The notes: a model not told the origin generated them from the letters alone. A stretch of DNA of 33,651 nucleotides from CAILUG01 sp038125665 (GCA_038125665.1 JAYPEI010000021.1:1-33651); one strand, 5' to 3'. Positions 14,774-23,615 are shown, counted from the first letter of the stretch. Program-made: numbers and translations.

Positions 14774-17700
14774 ATGAATACTATTGTTGCTACATTTATT
14801 AATCATCATCGCCCTGTGCTCACTATTCTTGTACTCTTTCTTGTGGCTGGTGGCATTAGTTTCTCAAGTATTCCTAAAGAGGCAGAACCCGACATCACGA
14901 TTCCTCAAATCTATATCAACATTATTCATGAAGGTATATCTCCCGAAGATGCTGAACGGATGCTGTTGAGGCCAATGGAAAATGAACTTAAGACCATCGA
15001 ATCACTTAAGGAAATGCGTTCGACGGCTTCCGAAGGTTCTGCAGTTGTTATTTTAGAGTTTGAGGCAGGTTTTGACCCTGATAAAGCCTTAAGTGATGTC
15101 CGTGAAAAAGTAGATTTGGCACGTACAGAGTTGCCCTCCGATTCCGAAGAGCCCATTGTGCAGGAAGTGAATATAGCGCTGTTTCCTGTCCTGGTAGTGA
15201 TGCTTCACGGTGATGTCCCCGAGCGTACACTTGTTAGTCTGGCTCGTGATCTTCGTGACAAGATAGAAGGCCTGCCAGGTGTATTGGATGCTGAAATAGG
15301 AGGGGATCGTGAAGAGTTGCTGGAAATTGTGGTCGATCCCTCTGCCCTGGAAAGTTATAACTTGAGTTTTATAGACATAGCTAATTCTGTGTCACGCAAT
15401 AATCGTCTTGTCGCTGCAGGAGCTCTGGATACTGGAGAGGGTCGTTTCTCTATCAAGGTTCCAGGGGTTATCGAAAACTACAATGACTTGATGACTATGC
15501 CAATCAAACAAGCTGAAGGTCGCACAGTGACCTTCAAAGACGTGGCTGAAATTAAACGTGGATTTAAAGATCCGGCAAGTTTTGCTCGGATTAACGGAGA
15601 ACGCTCCGTTGCTCTTGAAATTTCTAAGCGTGGTGGCTCGAACATTATAGAAGTTGTTGATGCTGTGAAAAGTTTAGTAGTTAAAGAAAAAGAGTTATGG
15701 CCACGCTCAGTTCAAGTTACTGTGACACAAGATAACTCTGAGCAGGTTCGAGTCATGTTGAACGATCTCGTCAATAACGTAGCAATAGCTGTCATATTGG
15801 TGATGATAGTCGTACTGGGAGTGCTAGGTTTTGGCTCTGCGGGCCTGGTGGGTATTTCAATCCCAGGTTCTTTCCTTGCGGGAATCTTCATTATAAATAT
15901 ATTGGGTTACAGTATGAATATTGTTGTACTGTTCGGTTTGATCATGGCTGTAGGGATGCTAGTTGATGGCGCAATTGTTGTTGTGGAGCGCGCACAGAGA
16001 AATCTGGCACTGGGGCATAGTGCAAAACAGGCCTATTTTGAAGCAGCATCCGTGATGTCATGGCCCATAATAGCATCCACAGCAACGACTCTGGCTGCCT
16101 TTATGCCGTTGTTGTTTTGGCCTGGTATTCTAGGTGAGTTTATGAAATACCTGCCAATAACACTCCTAATTACTTTAACAATGTCTCTATTTATGGCGTT
16201 GCTTTTTGTGCCAACCATAGGTGCTCTTTCTGGATCAAGAAAAACTACAGATATAGTAAGTTTAAAACAAGTAAGTACCTTAGAGGAGGCTCGCGAAAGT
16301 CTAGAAAATATTAATAGATACACACGTAGGTACCTACAATTTGTGAAGGTAGCCTTGCGGCACCCATTGAAGGTCTTAATAAGTGCTTTCGTCTTATTAC
16401 TAGGTACTGTTCTCTTCTACAGTGAATTTGGACAAGGTGTAGAGTTTTTTCCTGAAGTCGAACCGGAAGTGGCTCAGATTAATGTCCATGCGCGAGGAGA
16501 TTTAAGTGTCTGGGAAAGAGATGCTCTGGTAAGAGAAGTGGAAACTAAAATACTACCAATGAGGGAGTTTAAATCAGTCTATGCACGTTCAGGTTTGCGT
16601 ATGGGTAATGATGCAGAGCCAGATTTAATAGGACGTATTCAAGTACAACTTATTGATTGGGAACTCCGCCGGCCCGCTGCAAAACTGATGCAAGAGGTTC
16701 GTCTACGTACTGAAGATATCGCTGGTATTAGAATTGAAACAGAATTACAAGAAACTGGTATTACATCGGGTAAGCCCGTTCAACTAGAACTCTCTGCGCT
16801 AAACCCTGATATCCTAACTGAGGCCATAGTTACTATTCGTAATGGTATGAATGATGTGGGGGGGTTCACCGATATTGTAGATAATCGTACATTACCAGGG
16901 ATAGATTGGAGGGTAGAAGTTGATCGTGAAAAAGCGGCTCGTTTTGGAGCAGATGTAAGCCTGGTTGGTTCCGCAGTTCAGCTCTTAACAAATGGGATAA
17001 TGCTGAGCGATTATCGTCCAGATAATGCCGATGATGAAGTAGAGATTCGTATTCGTTTCCCTGAAGATATGAGAAACCTGACCCAGCTTGGACGTCTTAC
17101 TGTGGGCACAGCCAACGGCATGGTTCCTATTGCCAACTTTGTTCAGACAATTCCTGCGACTCGTGTTGGTCAGCTTGAACGAACTGACTCCCGCCGAGTC
17201 ATGAAAATAGCAGCGAATGTAGAAGAAGGTTTGTTAGTGAACGATAAAGTACTTGAACTTCAGGAGTGGTTAGCTAACCAACCACCTGTACCTGGCTTAT
17301 CTGTAAACTTTAGGGGTGAAAACGAAGATCAACAGGAGGCCCAGGAGTTTCTTAGTAAAGCATTCGGTTTTGCATTATTTTTGATGGCCATCATTCTGGT
17401 AACTCAGTTTAATTCTTTTTATCAGACAGGCCTCATCCTTAGTGCCGTGATGTTTTCTACCATCGGAGTGCTATTGGCTTTATTACTCACAGGAAGACCT
17501 TTTGGGATAGTCATGAGTGGCATTGGTGTTATCTCTTTGGCAGGAATTGTTGTAAACAACAATATCGTATTAATAGATACTTTCAATGTTTTACGTACTG
17601 AAGGAGCTAAGGCTATAGAAGCAGCATATATCACTTGTGCACAAAGATTGAGACCAGTACTGTTGACAACTATCACGACTATCTTGGGATTAATGCCAAT

Positions 17701-17887
17701 GGCAATTGGTATGAACTTTGATATTTTAGACAGACATATCGAGCTGGGAGGGCCAACTACACAATGGTGGACTCAGCTTGCAACGGCGATTGCTGGGGGT
17801 TTAGCTTTTTCCACAGTGCTAACTTTAATCTTAACTCCATGTTTATTGGTGCTTGGAGAAGGTATGTTTCGTAAGGTTAAGAACTAG
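14774..17887 (+). CDS. RND-family efflux permease (AcrB/NolG-like)
   Basis: The product is 1037 residues, the standard RND length, with one N-terminal transmembrane helix (LTILVLFLVAGGISFSS) and two large periplasmic loops framing the membrane bundles. The early motif IPKEAEPDITIPQIYI and the porter-domain PGVLDAEIGGDREELLEI and FARINGERSVALEISKRGG are typical. TM4 reads AVGMLVDGAIVVVE: only the first of the paired Asp residues of AcrB is present (D398), the second being Gly (G399). TM10 contains GIVVNNNIVLID in place of the AcrB segment with the relay Lys. The proton path therefore differs from classical HAE-1 drug pumps. This type exports hydrophobic compounds or lipids, driven by protons, from the inner membrane and periplasm. 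There is no outer-membrane channel gene nearby. Confidence 0.92.
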   Translation: MNTIVATFINHHRPVLTILVLFLVAGGISFSSIPKEAEPDITIPQIYINIIHEGISPEDAERMLLRPMENELKTIESLKEMRSTASEGSAVVILEFEAGFDPDKALSDVREKVDLARTELPSDSEEPIVQEVNIALFPVLVVMLHGDVPERTLVSLARDLRDKIEGLPGVLDAEIGGDREELLEIVVDPSALESYNLSFIDIANSVSRNNRLVAAGALDTGEGRFSIKVPGVIENYNDLMTMPIKQAEGRTVTFKDVAEIKRGFKDPASFARINGERSVALEISKRGGSNIIEVVDAVKSLVVKEKELWPRSVQVTVTQDNSEQVRVMLNDLVNNVAIAVILVMIVVLGVLGFGSAGLVGISIPGSFLAGIFIINILGYSMNIVVLFGLIMAVGMLVDGAIVVVERAQRNLALGHSAKQAYFEAASVMSWPIIASTATTLAAFMPLLFWPGILGEFMKYLPITLLITLTMSLFMALLFVPTIGALSGSRKTTDIVSLKQVSTLEEARESLENINRYTRRYLQFVKVALRHPLKVLISAFVLLLGTVLFYSEFGQGVEFFPEVEPEVAQINVHARGDLSVWERDALVREVETKILPMREFKSVYARSGLRMGNDAEPDLIGRIQVQLIDWELRRPAAKLMQEVRLRTEDIAGIRIETELQETGITSGKPVQLELSALNPDILTEAIVTIRNGMNDVGGFTDIVDNRTLPGIDWRVEVDREKAARFGADVSLVGSAVQLLTNGIMLSDYRPDNADDEVEIRIRFPEDMRNLTQLGRLTVGTANGMVPIANFVQTIPATRVGQLERTDSRRVMKIAANVEEGLLVNDKVLELQEWLANQPPVPGLSVNFRGENEDQQEAQEFLSKAFGFALFLMAIILVTQFNSFYQTGLILSAVMFSTIGVLLALLLTGRPFGIVMSGIGVISLAGIVVNNNIVLIDTFNVLRTEGAKAIEAAYITCAQRLRPVLLTTITTILGLMPMAIGMNFDILDRHIELGGPTTQWWTQLATAIAGGLAFSTVLTLILTPCLLVLGEGMFRKVKN

Positions 17888-17954
17888 TTAAATGCTTCCC
17901 CTCGACAATAGATGAACTTTAGGAGTATCTGAATTTTTATTCCCAAGCTGTGCC

Positions 17955-17996
17955 AACACTCTCTAAGCCCAGCTTAAAGCTGTAAGTTATAGTGTT
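17955..17996. repeat. Imperfect palindrome between the convergent RND and flagellin genes
   Basis: AACACT (17955-17960) and AGTGTT (17991-17996) are inverted copies flanking a 13-base near-perfect palindrome, CAGCTTAAAGCTG (17970-17982). In RNA the centre could fold as CAGC/GCTG with a five-base loop inside a larger imperfect stem. There is no T-tract after it in either direction, so a classical terminator is not supported. It may still act on transcripts from either side. Confidence 0.35.
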
Positions 17997-18103
17997 CTGC
18001 AAGATAGTTTTGTAATTTGATTTTCTGTGGGTTAATTGCTGAAGAAATCAGTACCTATACTACAGAGTAAGAAAGTTCTGATAGGACTTGCTCCATATAA
18101 CTG

Positions 18104-19327
18104 TTATTTAATAAGAGCCAAGACTGTCTGTTTTCTTTGATTTGCTTGAGTAAGTATTGCTGTACTAGCTTGTGCAATGATTTGTGTTTTAACAAGAGTA
18201 GTGGTCTCTGCAGCGTAGTCAGCATCTTCTATGCGTGACTGTGATTGTTGAAGTTTAACTACGCCATTTATTAAGCTATTTGAACTAGATTCTAGTCCGC
18301 TAATGTTGCTACCTAACTTAGACATTGTTTTAGTCATGAGACTCAATGTCTCATCTAACCTTCGCATAGCAGTTAAGGAATGACTAGTATCTGTAATTGA
18401 AGTATTTGTAAGATACTTTAAGTCTCCTCTTGTGATTTTTAGCTCATTAACTGTAAGTGTTTTTCCGTCGTTCTGCGGGAGTAATGGCAAGCCAAGGACA
18501 GTAAGCTTCTTAAGTTCAGCTGTCAAAGCTACGGTCGTAGCACCCATATCGGCTAAATTACTCAAAGAATAACCTTCTTCAAATTTTGGTTGGCTTTCTC
18601 GTGGGTTATTATCTGTAAAAACTCGGAATGGTGGTACGGCCGGAGGGCCATTTTTTAGATAATATGCATCATCAGCATTTAATGTTATTGCAAGATACTT
18701 ACCATCAACAAGCATTGATATAACATCACCGCTTTGAATATCACCATACAATGTATGTCCTGTGGCTGCATAAATTACTGGTGTAGCAGTAGAGTCCTGA
18801 TTGGTCTGCCACCTATTATCAAATCTACCAGGTTCCCCATAAAGTTGATTAATATTTATATCTTGTGTGCTAGTTCCATTGTGTAACTGTACATTCTGCT
18901 GTGTAGAGGAACCATCAATGAGATTCATACCATTCCACTGAGTGTTCTTAGCTATATCTTGTATGCCTTGCTTAAGACTCTGATACTCTGCATCTAAGTT
19001 AGCTCTGTCAGTATCTGTGAGTGTGCCAGTGGCGGCTTGGACAGCAAGTTCTTGCATCCTGCCTACCATGTTGACTGCTTCTTGATAAGCACCCTCAATA
19101 GTCTGAATCATGGATATGCCATCGTTGAGATTGCGTATGCCCATCTGCATACCTGAGACATTGGCTGCCATCTTCTTGGCAATAGCTAGCCCTGCCGCAT
19201 CATCCTTTGCAGCATTGATTCCTAGTCCAGTGGAAAGACGCTCCAAAGCAGTCGCCATTGTACGTTTATTACGCGCAAGGGCCAGGGCCGCTAAAGAAGC
19301 GCTTGTATTGGTGTTGATACTTGTCAA
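18104..19327 (-). CDS. fliC: Flagellin
   Basis: The product is 407 residues. The conserved N-terminal D0/D1 region (INTNTSASLAALALARNKR, ALERLSTGLGINAAKDDAAG, IRNLNDGISMIQTIEGAYQE, RMQELAVQAATGT) and C-terminal D1/D0 region (RRLDETLSLMTKTMSKLGS, SRIEDADYAAETTTLVKTQI, QASTAILTQANQRKQTVLAL) are both complete, so it should polymerise into the filament. The middle part (about 150-320) is variable and surface-exposed. The start codon is TTG at 19327: the next upstream codons contain an in-frame stop and no ATG precedes MTSIN, and GAGGT sits 7 bases before the TTG. A sigma-28 promoter lies directly upstream. No other flagellar gene is present, so it is an isolated flagellin locus whose export and assembly apparatus must be encoded elsewhere. 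Confidence 0.95.
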   Translation of the reverse strand: MTSINTNTSASLAALALARNKRTMATALERLSTGLGINAAKDDAAGLAIAKKMAANVSGMQMGIRNLNDGISMIQTIEGAYQEAVNMVGRMQELAVQAATGTLTDTDRANLDAEYQSLKQGIQDIAKNTQWNGMNLIDGSSTQQNVQLHNGTSTQDININQLYGEPGRFDNRWQTNQDSTATPVIYAATGHTLYGDIQSGDVISMLVDGKYLAITLNADDAYYLKNGPPAVPPFRVFTDNNPRESQPKFEEGYSLSNLADMGATTVALTAELKKLTVLGLPLLPQNDGKTLTVNELKITRGDLKYLTNTSITDTSHSLTAMRRLDETLSLMTKTMSKLGSNISGLESSSNSLINGVVKLQQSQSRIEDADYAAETTTLVKTQIIAQASTAILTQANQRKQTVLALIK

Positions 19328-19346
19328 ACTGTGTACCTCATCAGAT

Positions 19347-19373
19347 TAATCGGCTCGATGAGGTAATTATTTA
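19347..19373 (-). promoter_or_regulatory. Sigma-28 (FliA) promoter of the flagellin gene
   Basis: On the minus strand the sequence reads TAAA (19370-19373), a 15-base spacer, then GCCGATTA (19347-19354). The established FliA consensus is TAAA-N15-GCCGATAA, so this matches in spacing and all but one of the twelve key bases. The expected transcription start near 19340 leaves a leader of only about a dozen bases, with the GAGGT ribosome binding site almost at its 5' end. The -10 element is also flanked by a 7-base inverted repeat (CCTCATC at 19336-19342, GATGAGG at 19357-19363). Confidence 0.88.
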
Positions 19374-19488
19374 GGTTTTGTGGGAGGTGTTCGGAGTAGT
19401 TAAAGTTGCAGTGTTAGTGCCTGACTCTAAGTTACGTTACTTAGAAGTGTTGTGAAAGAGGTACCGAACAGTGGTTTTGCTATGGAGA

Positions 19489-19565
19489 TGGCGCACTCGA
19501 AGGGATTCGAACCCCTGACCCCCAAGTTCGTAGCCTGGTGCTCTATCCAGCTGAGCTACGAGTGC
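19489..19565 (-). tRNA. tRNA-Arg (anticodon ACG)
   Basis: The minus strand folds as a 77-base tRNA. The acceptor stem is GCACTCG with CGAGTGC, the D arm AGCTCAGCTGGATAGAGC, the anticodon arm CCAGG-CTACGAA-CTTGG with ACG in the loop, and the T arm is closed by AGGGG and CCCCT around TTCGAAT. The discriminator base is G and the CCA end is encoded. ACG, read as ICG after deamination, decodes CGU, CGC and CGA. It lies alone between the flagellin promoter and the divergent MATE gene, with no integrase or repeated 3' end to suggest use as an integration site. Confidence 0.96.
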
Positions 19566-19709
19566 GTATTTGCTTCAAACTACCATTAATGGGTTAGATT
19601 TAAGTCTGACTAATGTGTGGTGCGCATTTTCTTCTATAAATGCTATCAAGTCAAATACCGATGAGTGTATATTGCCGCATTAATTTTAATTCACTTTGGA
19701 GTTTTGACT

Positions 19710-21089
19710 ATGCGTGACCTGACAAGAGGGCCGATCGTCAACACATTGATCTCGCTGGCTCTGCCAACAGCTGCAGGAATGTTGTTTCAGACTCTTTATT
19801 TGCTTGTAGATTTGTATTTTGTGGCAGCCTTGGGTGAAAGTTCTGTTGCCGGGGTTGGGGCTGCGGGCACTATTATGTTCATGGTGATGGCTTTTACTCA
19901 AGTACTTGGAGTTAGCACTGTAGCAATTATGTCACAGGCTGTTGGGCGCAAAGAGCAAGATGTGGCCAATCACACTTTTAACCAGAGTATGTCCATGGGA
20001 TTGTTAATGGCAGCTGTGACTTTTTTGGTAGGCATGCTTGGTGCTGAAAGTTATATGTCAATCATTGCAGCAGATGCTCCAACACAAGAAGAAGGAGTGA
20101 GATTTCTGTATTTTTTCATTCCAGGTATGGCTCTTCAGTTCATCTTGATCGGTATGGGCTCTGCTTTGAGAGCAACAGGAATAGTTAAGCCTGGTATGAT
20201 TATTCAGATCATTACTGTATTACTTAATACGGTGATGGCTTGGGCTCTTATTCCTGGTCGTGGTCCTATCCCGGCATTGGGAGTGGTTGGTGCTGGTCTT
20301 TCAAGCACCCTTTCAGTGGCAGCAGGAGTGATTTTACTGGTTTACTATTTTTTTAAGCTTGAACGTTATGTGAAGATTGAAACCAAACACTGGGTACCTG
20401 ATTTTGCAGTGTGGCGTCGTTTGGTACTGATTGGTTTGCCTGCTGGCGGTGAGATGTTACTCATGTTTATATATATGGGGCTGGTTTATGTTCTCATACA
20501 GGACTTTGGTGCAGAAGCACAGGCCGGGTTTAGTGTGGGTGGACGCATCATGCAATCTATATTTATGCCAACTATGGCGATTGGTTTTGCGATAGGTCCA
20601 ATGGTTGGTCAGAACTTTGGTGCTGGACACCCTGAACGTATCCATGAAATTTTCCGCAAAGGTTTGTTGATAAGCGCACTGGTTATGGTTGTAGCCACAA
20701 TCATTTTGCAAATAAATCCTTATCTGTTAGTCACGTTCTTCACCGACCAACAGTCAGTAGTGCAAGTGGGGGGGGAGTTCTTGAAACTTATCTCACTAAA
20801 CTTTATCGCTCAAGGGATTATTTTTGCTTGTTCAGGGATGTTTCAAGGTATAGGCAACACTAAGCCTGCAATGTTGAGTTCCGGCTTTAGATTGTTGATC
20901 TTTACCCCCTTAGCTTTTTTTATGAGCTCTCGAGAAAACTTCGTTATCCATGATGTATGGTATGTGTCTGTTTTGACAGTATGGATACAATCATTCGTTA
21001 GTATTTGGCTGGTTCGTAGGGAACTTAAAATAAAACTTTCAAGTTTTATGAACTATGCTAAGGATAATGATCTAGGTACTAATAACTAA
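19710..21089 (+). CDS. MATE-family multidrug efflux transporter
   Basis: The product is 459 residues from the ATG at 19710, which has GGAG 8 bases upstream and begins MRDLTRGPIVNTLISLALP, the usual start of this family; an ATG 15 codons earlier would add a spurious leader. Twelve membrane helices are expected. Landmarks are FQTLYLLVDLYFVAALGESSVAG, MVMAFTQVLGVSTVAIMSQAVGR (motif in TM2), the mid-loop RATGIVKPGMIIQI, and in the second half AIGFAIGPMVGQNFGAGHPER and GMFQGIGNTKPAM. The duplicated GxG(A/S)xR and Q(N/F)xGA patterns mark a NorM/DinF-type sodium or proton antiporter that expels cationic drugs. A GyrI-like gene follows after 10 bases in the same direction. Confidence 0.92.
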   Translation: MRDLTRGPIVNTLISLALPTAAGMLFQTLYLLVDLYFVAALGESSVAGVGAAGTIMFMVMAFTQVLGVSTVAIMSQAVGRKEQDVANHTFNQSMSMGLLMAAVTFLVGMLGAESYMSIIAADAPTQEEGVRFLYFFIPGMALQFILIGMGSALRATGIVKPGMIIQIITVLLNTVMAWALIPGRGPIPALGVVGAGLSSTLSVAAGVILLVYYFFKLERYVKIETKHWVPDFAVWRRLVLIGLPAGGEMLLMFIYMGLVYVLIQDFGAEAQAGFSVGGRIMQSIFMPTMAIGFAIGPMVGQNFGAGHPERIHEIFRKGLLISALVMVVATIILQINPYLLVTFFTDQQSVVQVGGEFLKLISLNFIAQGIIFACSGMFQGIGNTKPAMLSSGFRLLIFTPLAFFMSSRENFVIHDVWYVSVLTVWIQSFVSIWLVRRELKIKLSSFMNYAKDNDLGTNN

Positions 21090-21099
21090 AGAGCTGACG

Positions 21100-21606
21100 G
21101 TGGATAGGAATAAAAATAACTTTCAAGACAAAGATGTCTCTTTTGTTAATTTTCCAGAGACGTTGGTAGCGGCCCTGGAATATAGAGGGCCGGAGCATCA
21201 GCAGGGACGGGCCACTGCCCAATTTATTGCCTGGCGGAAGTCAGTTGGAATAAAGCCCCATCAAGGTATGACGCTCGGCATTCACTGGTCTAATCCGATG
21301 ACAACGCTACCAGAAAATTATCGTCTGGATATCTGTGTGTCAGTAGAGGATCCAGTGGATGAAGCTAATCAGTTTGGGGTAATTAATAAAATGGTTCCTG
21401 CTTGCTATTGTGCGGTGTTAAGACAACAGGGGCCACGTTATGCGATGCCAGGGGTACAATGGCTGATTGAGAATTGGTTGCCTAACAGTGGCTACCGTTT
21501 ATCAGATTTCCCACCTTTTTTTCACTATCTCAATGTTGGCCCCAATGTTATTCCTCAGCAAATGAAGACTGATTTATATTTCCCCATCAAACAAATCATT
21601 CTCTAG
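21100..21606 (+). CDS. GyrI-like small-molecule-binding protein
   Basis: The product is 168 residues, starting at a GTG 10 bases after the MATE stop, with only a weak GAG upstream. The pattern VSFVNFPETLVAALEYRGPE, FIAWRKSVGI, MTLGIHWSNPMTT, YRLDICVSVEDP and YCAVLRQQGP, then WLIENWLPNSGYRLSDFPPFFHYLN, matches the GyrI-like (SHS2/SOUL-related) ligand-binding domain found at the end of AraC/BmrR-type regulators and in E. coli SbmC. Here it stands alone, without a helix-turn-helix. Known stand-alone members bind or hydrolyse cationic toxic compounds or protect DNA gyrase. Co-transcription with a MATE pump suggests sequestration of, or sensing for, the same class of compound (inference). Cytoplasmic. 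Confidence 0.8.
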   Translation: MDRNKNNFQDKDVSFVNFPETLVAALEYRGPEHQQGRATAQFIAWRKSVGIKPHQGMTLGIHWSNPMTTLPENYRLDICVSVEDPVDEANQFGVINKMVPACYCAVLRQQGPRYAMPGVQWLIENWLPNSGYRLSDFPPFFHYLNVGPNVIPQQMKTDLYFPIKQIIL

Positions 21607-21654
21607 TAGCAATAGATATAATGTCAGCAATCAACCAAATATAATTGATTAAAC

Positions 21655-22386
21655 CTACTCGATGCTGGCAGACAGTATCATAGCTGGCTTTTCTGGTAAG
21701 CCAGCAAGATATTTTTCCCCATCAGTCCACAATGCGCCTTGATCCAAACCCATGCTGGGGTCGCCCACTTGCCTGAAACTATCTACTACATCCATACCTG
21801 CAACCACTTTTGCAAATGCTGTGAAGTTATATTGTGGGGATGCTAGATGATTATTCTGAGAATAATTGATGAAGACCTGTGTGGAATTAGTATTTGGTCC
21901 GGCTTTGGCGAAAGCTAGTGTGCCTCTGTCAAGGGCAAAATAGGAAGGGTCATCGCTAAAGTTGTTGTTTTGCCAGCTGGCCATGCCTTCTCGCCAATTA
22001 ATACCAAATTGGGCAACGAACCCTGGGACAATTCGAAAAACAGGTGTGTTGTTATAAAAACCTGACTCAACAAGCTCAAGAAAACGCTGAGAAGCATTAG
22101 GTGCTGCCTCTGGATACACTTCTATAAAAAAGTCACCTACATCGGTTTGCATCCGCACGTGTTTTATTGAGACCAAGGTGGGTGCCTGATCTTCCAGGCC
22201 AGGTAATGGGTACAGAGTTGAATATTCCCCCATATTTTCAAAAACCTCTTCTCCCTTTTCATTAAATGTTTGTTCAGGGGAGCAGGAAGCAACTAATCCA
22301 GCCAAAAATAAGACACTAATAATTTGCCTAGCATGGTAAAAAGAAAAGAGGGGTAAATACTTACTTTTTTGTCTGGAAAAATTCAT
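21655..22386 (-). CDS. Lipoprotein peptidyl-prolyl cis-trans isomerase (cyclophilin type)
   Basis: The product is 243 residues, with AAGGAG ahead of the ATG at 22386. The N-terminus has a basic stretch, a hydrophobic core and the lipobox LVASC (Cys about residue 35), so it is a lipoprotein exported to the periplasmic side. The cyclophilin domain begins at about residue 76 with VRMQTDVGDFFIEVYPEAAP, then FLELVESGFYNNTPVFRIVPGF and the active-site-proximal GTLAFAKAGPNTNSTQVFIN, and ends with FAKVVAGMDVVDSFRQV. The catalytic Arg of the F(H)RxxPG motif is kept, though the preceding His is Phe. It should speed proline isomerisation in envelope protein folding. Monocistronic, with a 191-base divergent region shared with the EmrA-like gene. 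Confidence 0.9.
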   Translation of the reverse strand: MNFSRQKSKYLPLFSFYHARQIISVLFLAGLVASCSPEQTFNEKGEEVFENMGEYSTLYPLPGLEDQAPTLVSIKHVRMQTDVGDFFIEVYPEAAPNASQRFLELVESGFYNNTPVFRIVPGFVAQFGINWREGMASWQNNNFSDDPSYFALDRGTLAFAKAGPNTNSTQVFINYSQNNHLASPQYNFTAFAKVVAGMDVVDSFRQVGDPSMGLDQGALWTDGEKYLAGLPEKPAMILSASIE

Positions 22387-22577
22387 GTGTCACTCCTTCA
22401 GTTAGCACAATTGTTTGAGAGTTTAATCTCAATATTCATTATATAGCTTGGAAAAGTTTTTTATTGATAACCTTGTCGATATTTATCTTAACAAAATACC
22501 AGTAGGAAATTGCGTTTTGCTGGCACTTAAAGCTTGCCTATCATAGAATCCCCAACTCTTGCGGGGAGCTTATATAA

Positions 22578-23615
22578 ATGAATTTCTTGAAAAAAATGCT
22601 GCGTATTACCTTTCTCTGGGGTGGGTTTATTCTGGTCGGAGTCGGAGGGATTCAACTTTACCTGCACGGTGGGCAAAAAATTGGTACAGATAATGCCTAT
22701 CTCAAAGCTCGAAAATATAGCATTAGTAGTCAAGTCAGTGCTGCCGTCACAGAAGTTGCTGTAGTTGATTATGGTCGTATAAAAAAAGGGGATTTGCTAT
22801 TTAAGCTGGATGCGTCACTTTTTGAAGTTGCTGTTGCCCATGCTGAAGCTTCATTGGCTAAAGTGAGAACTAATATTGAAAGTTTACGTGCGGATTATTA
22901 CAACAAACTAGCTGATATTACAAAGGTAGAGTCTGAGCTTGCTTATACATCTAAAGAGTATCTTCGGTTACAAAAATTATTTAACAAAAACTCTGTCTCG
23001 GCACGTGAAGTTGAATATGCCCAGTTTCAGGCCGAACAATCTGAACGTAAATTAGATATTGAGAAACAAGCATTAGAAGTAGTGTTGAGTAAGTTAATTT
23101 CGCCAGATATTACTGTCGAATTACACCCTGATTACCAGTTGGCAAGATCTGAACTTGACCGAGCAAAAGTTAATCTGGCTTACACTGAGGTCAGGGCTCC
23201 CAGTGACGGAGTTGTGGCCCGTTTGAACCTTAAGGAAGGTGAGTTCGTTAATGCGGGGTTACCTCTATTTACGGTAGTTGACGATAGTGAAATTTGGCTA
23301 GAGGCAAACTACAAAGAGACTGAATTAACCCACATGAAGGTAGGGCAAAGTGCCTCTCTTCATGTAGACACCTATCCAGAACTTGAATGGCAAGGTCATG
23401 TCACAAGTATAGCGCCAGGAACTGGTGCAGAGTTTTCTTTGTTGCCAGCGCAAAACACAACTGGTAATTGGGTTAAAGTTGTTCAGAGAGTGACCGTTAA
23501 AGTAGCCCTTGATAAGGCGCCTTTAGAGGTTACAGTACCTACACTGATATCGGGGATGAGTGTTTATGTAGAGGTGGATACTGGACATAAGCGTCAACTT
23601 TCAGATCTTTTTTAA
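22578..23615 (+). CDS. HlyD/EmrA-family membrane fusion protein
   Basis: The product is 345 residues, with GGGGAG 9 bases before the ATG. A single membrane anchor (residues about 8-30, RITFLWGGFILVGVGGIQL) is followed by TDNAYLKARKYSISSQVSA, the lipoyl half-motif YGRIKKGDLLFKLD, and a long helical hairpin (VAVAHAEASLAKVRTNIESL to about residue 175). Then come the second half ARSELDRAKVNLAYTEVRAP with VVARLNLKEGEFVNAG and the beta-barrel domain (WLEANYKETELTHMKVGQ). This architecture is that of EmrA-type adaptors, which link an MFS pump to TolC. The MFS gene starts 17 bases downstream, forming a two-gene export operon. Confidence 0.9.
   Translation: MNFLKKMLRITFLWGGFILVGVGGIQLYLHGGQKIGTDNAYLKARKYSISSQVSAAVTEVAVVDYGRIKKGDLLFKLDASLFEVAVAHAEASLAKVRTNIESLRADYYNKLADITKVESELAYTSKEYLRLQKLFNKNSVSAREVEYAQFQAEQSERKLDIEKQALEVVLSKLISPDITVELHPDYQLARSELDRAKVNLAYTEVRAPSDGVVARLNLKEGEFVNAGLPLFTVVDDSEIWLEANYKETELTHMKVGQSASLHVDTYPELEWQGHVTSIAPGTGAEFSLLPAQNTTGNWVKVVQRVTVKVALDKAPLEVTVPTLISGMSVYVEVDTGHKRQLSDLF

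Noticed and set aside
19489..19710. tRNA-Arg as an attachment site for a genomic island
   Set aside because: There is no integrase, no repeat of the tRNA 3' end elsewhere in the window that I can find, and the neighbours look like core or long-resident genes.
21608..21654. AATCAA / TTGATT hairpin after the GyrI-like gene as a terminator
   Set aside because: The stem is short and wholly AT-rich with a 10-base loop and no T-tract, so it is too weak to call.
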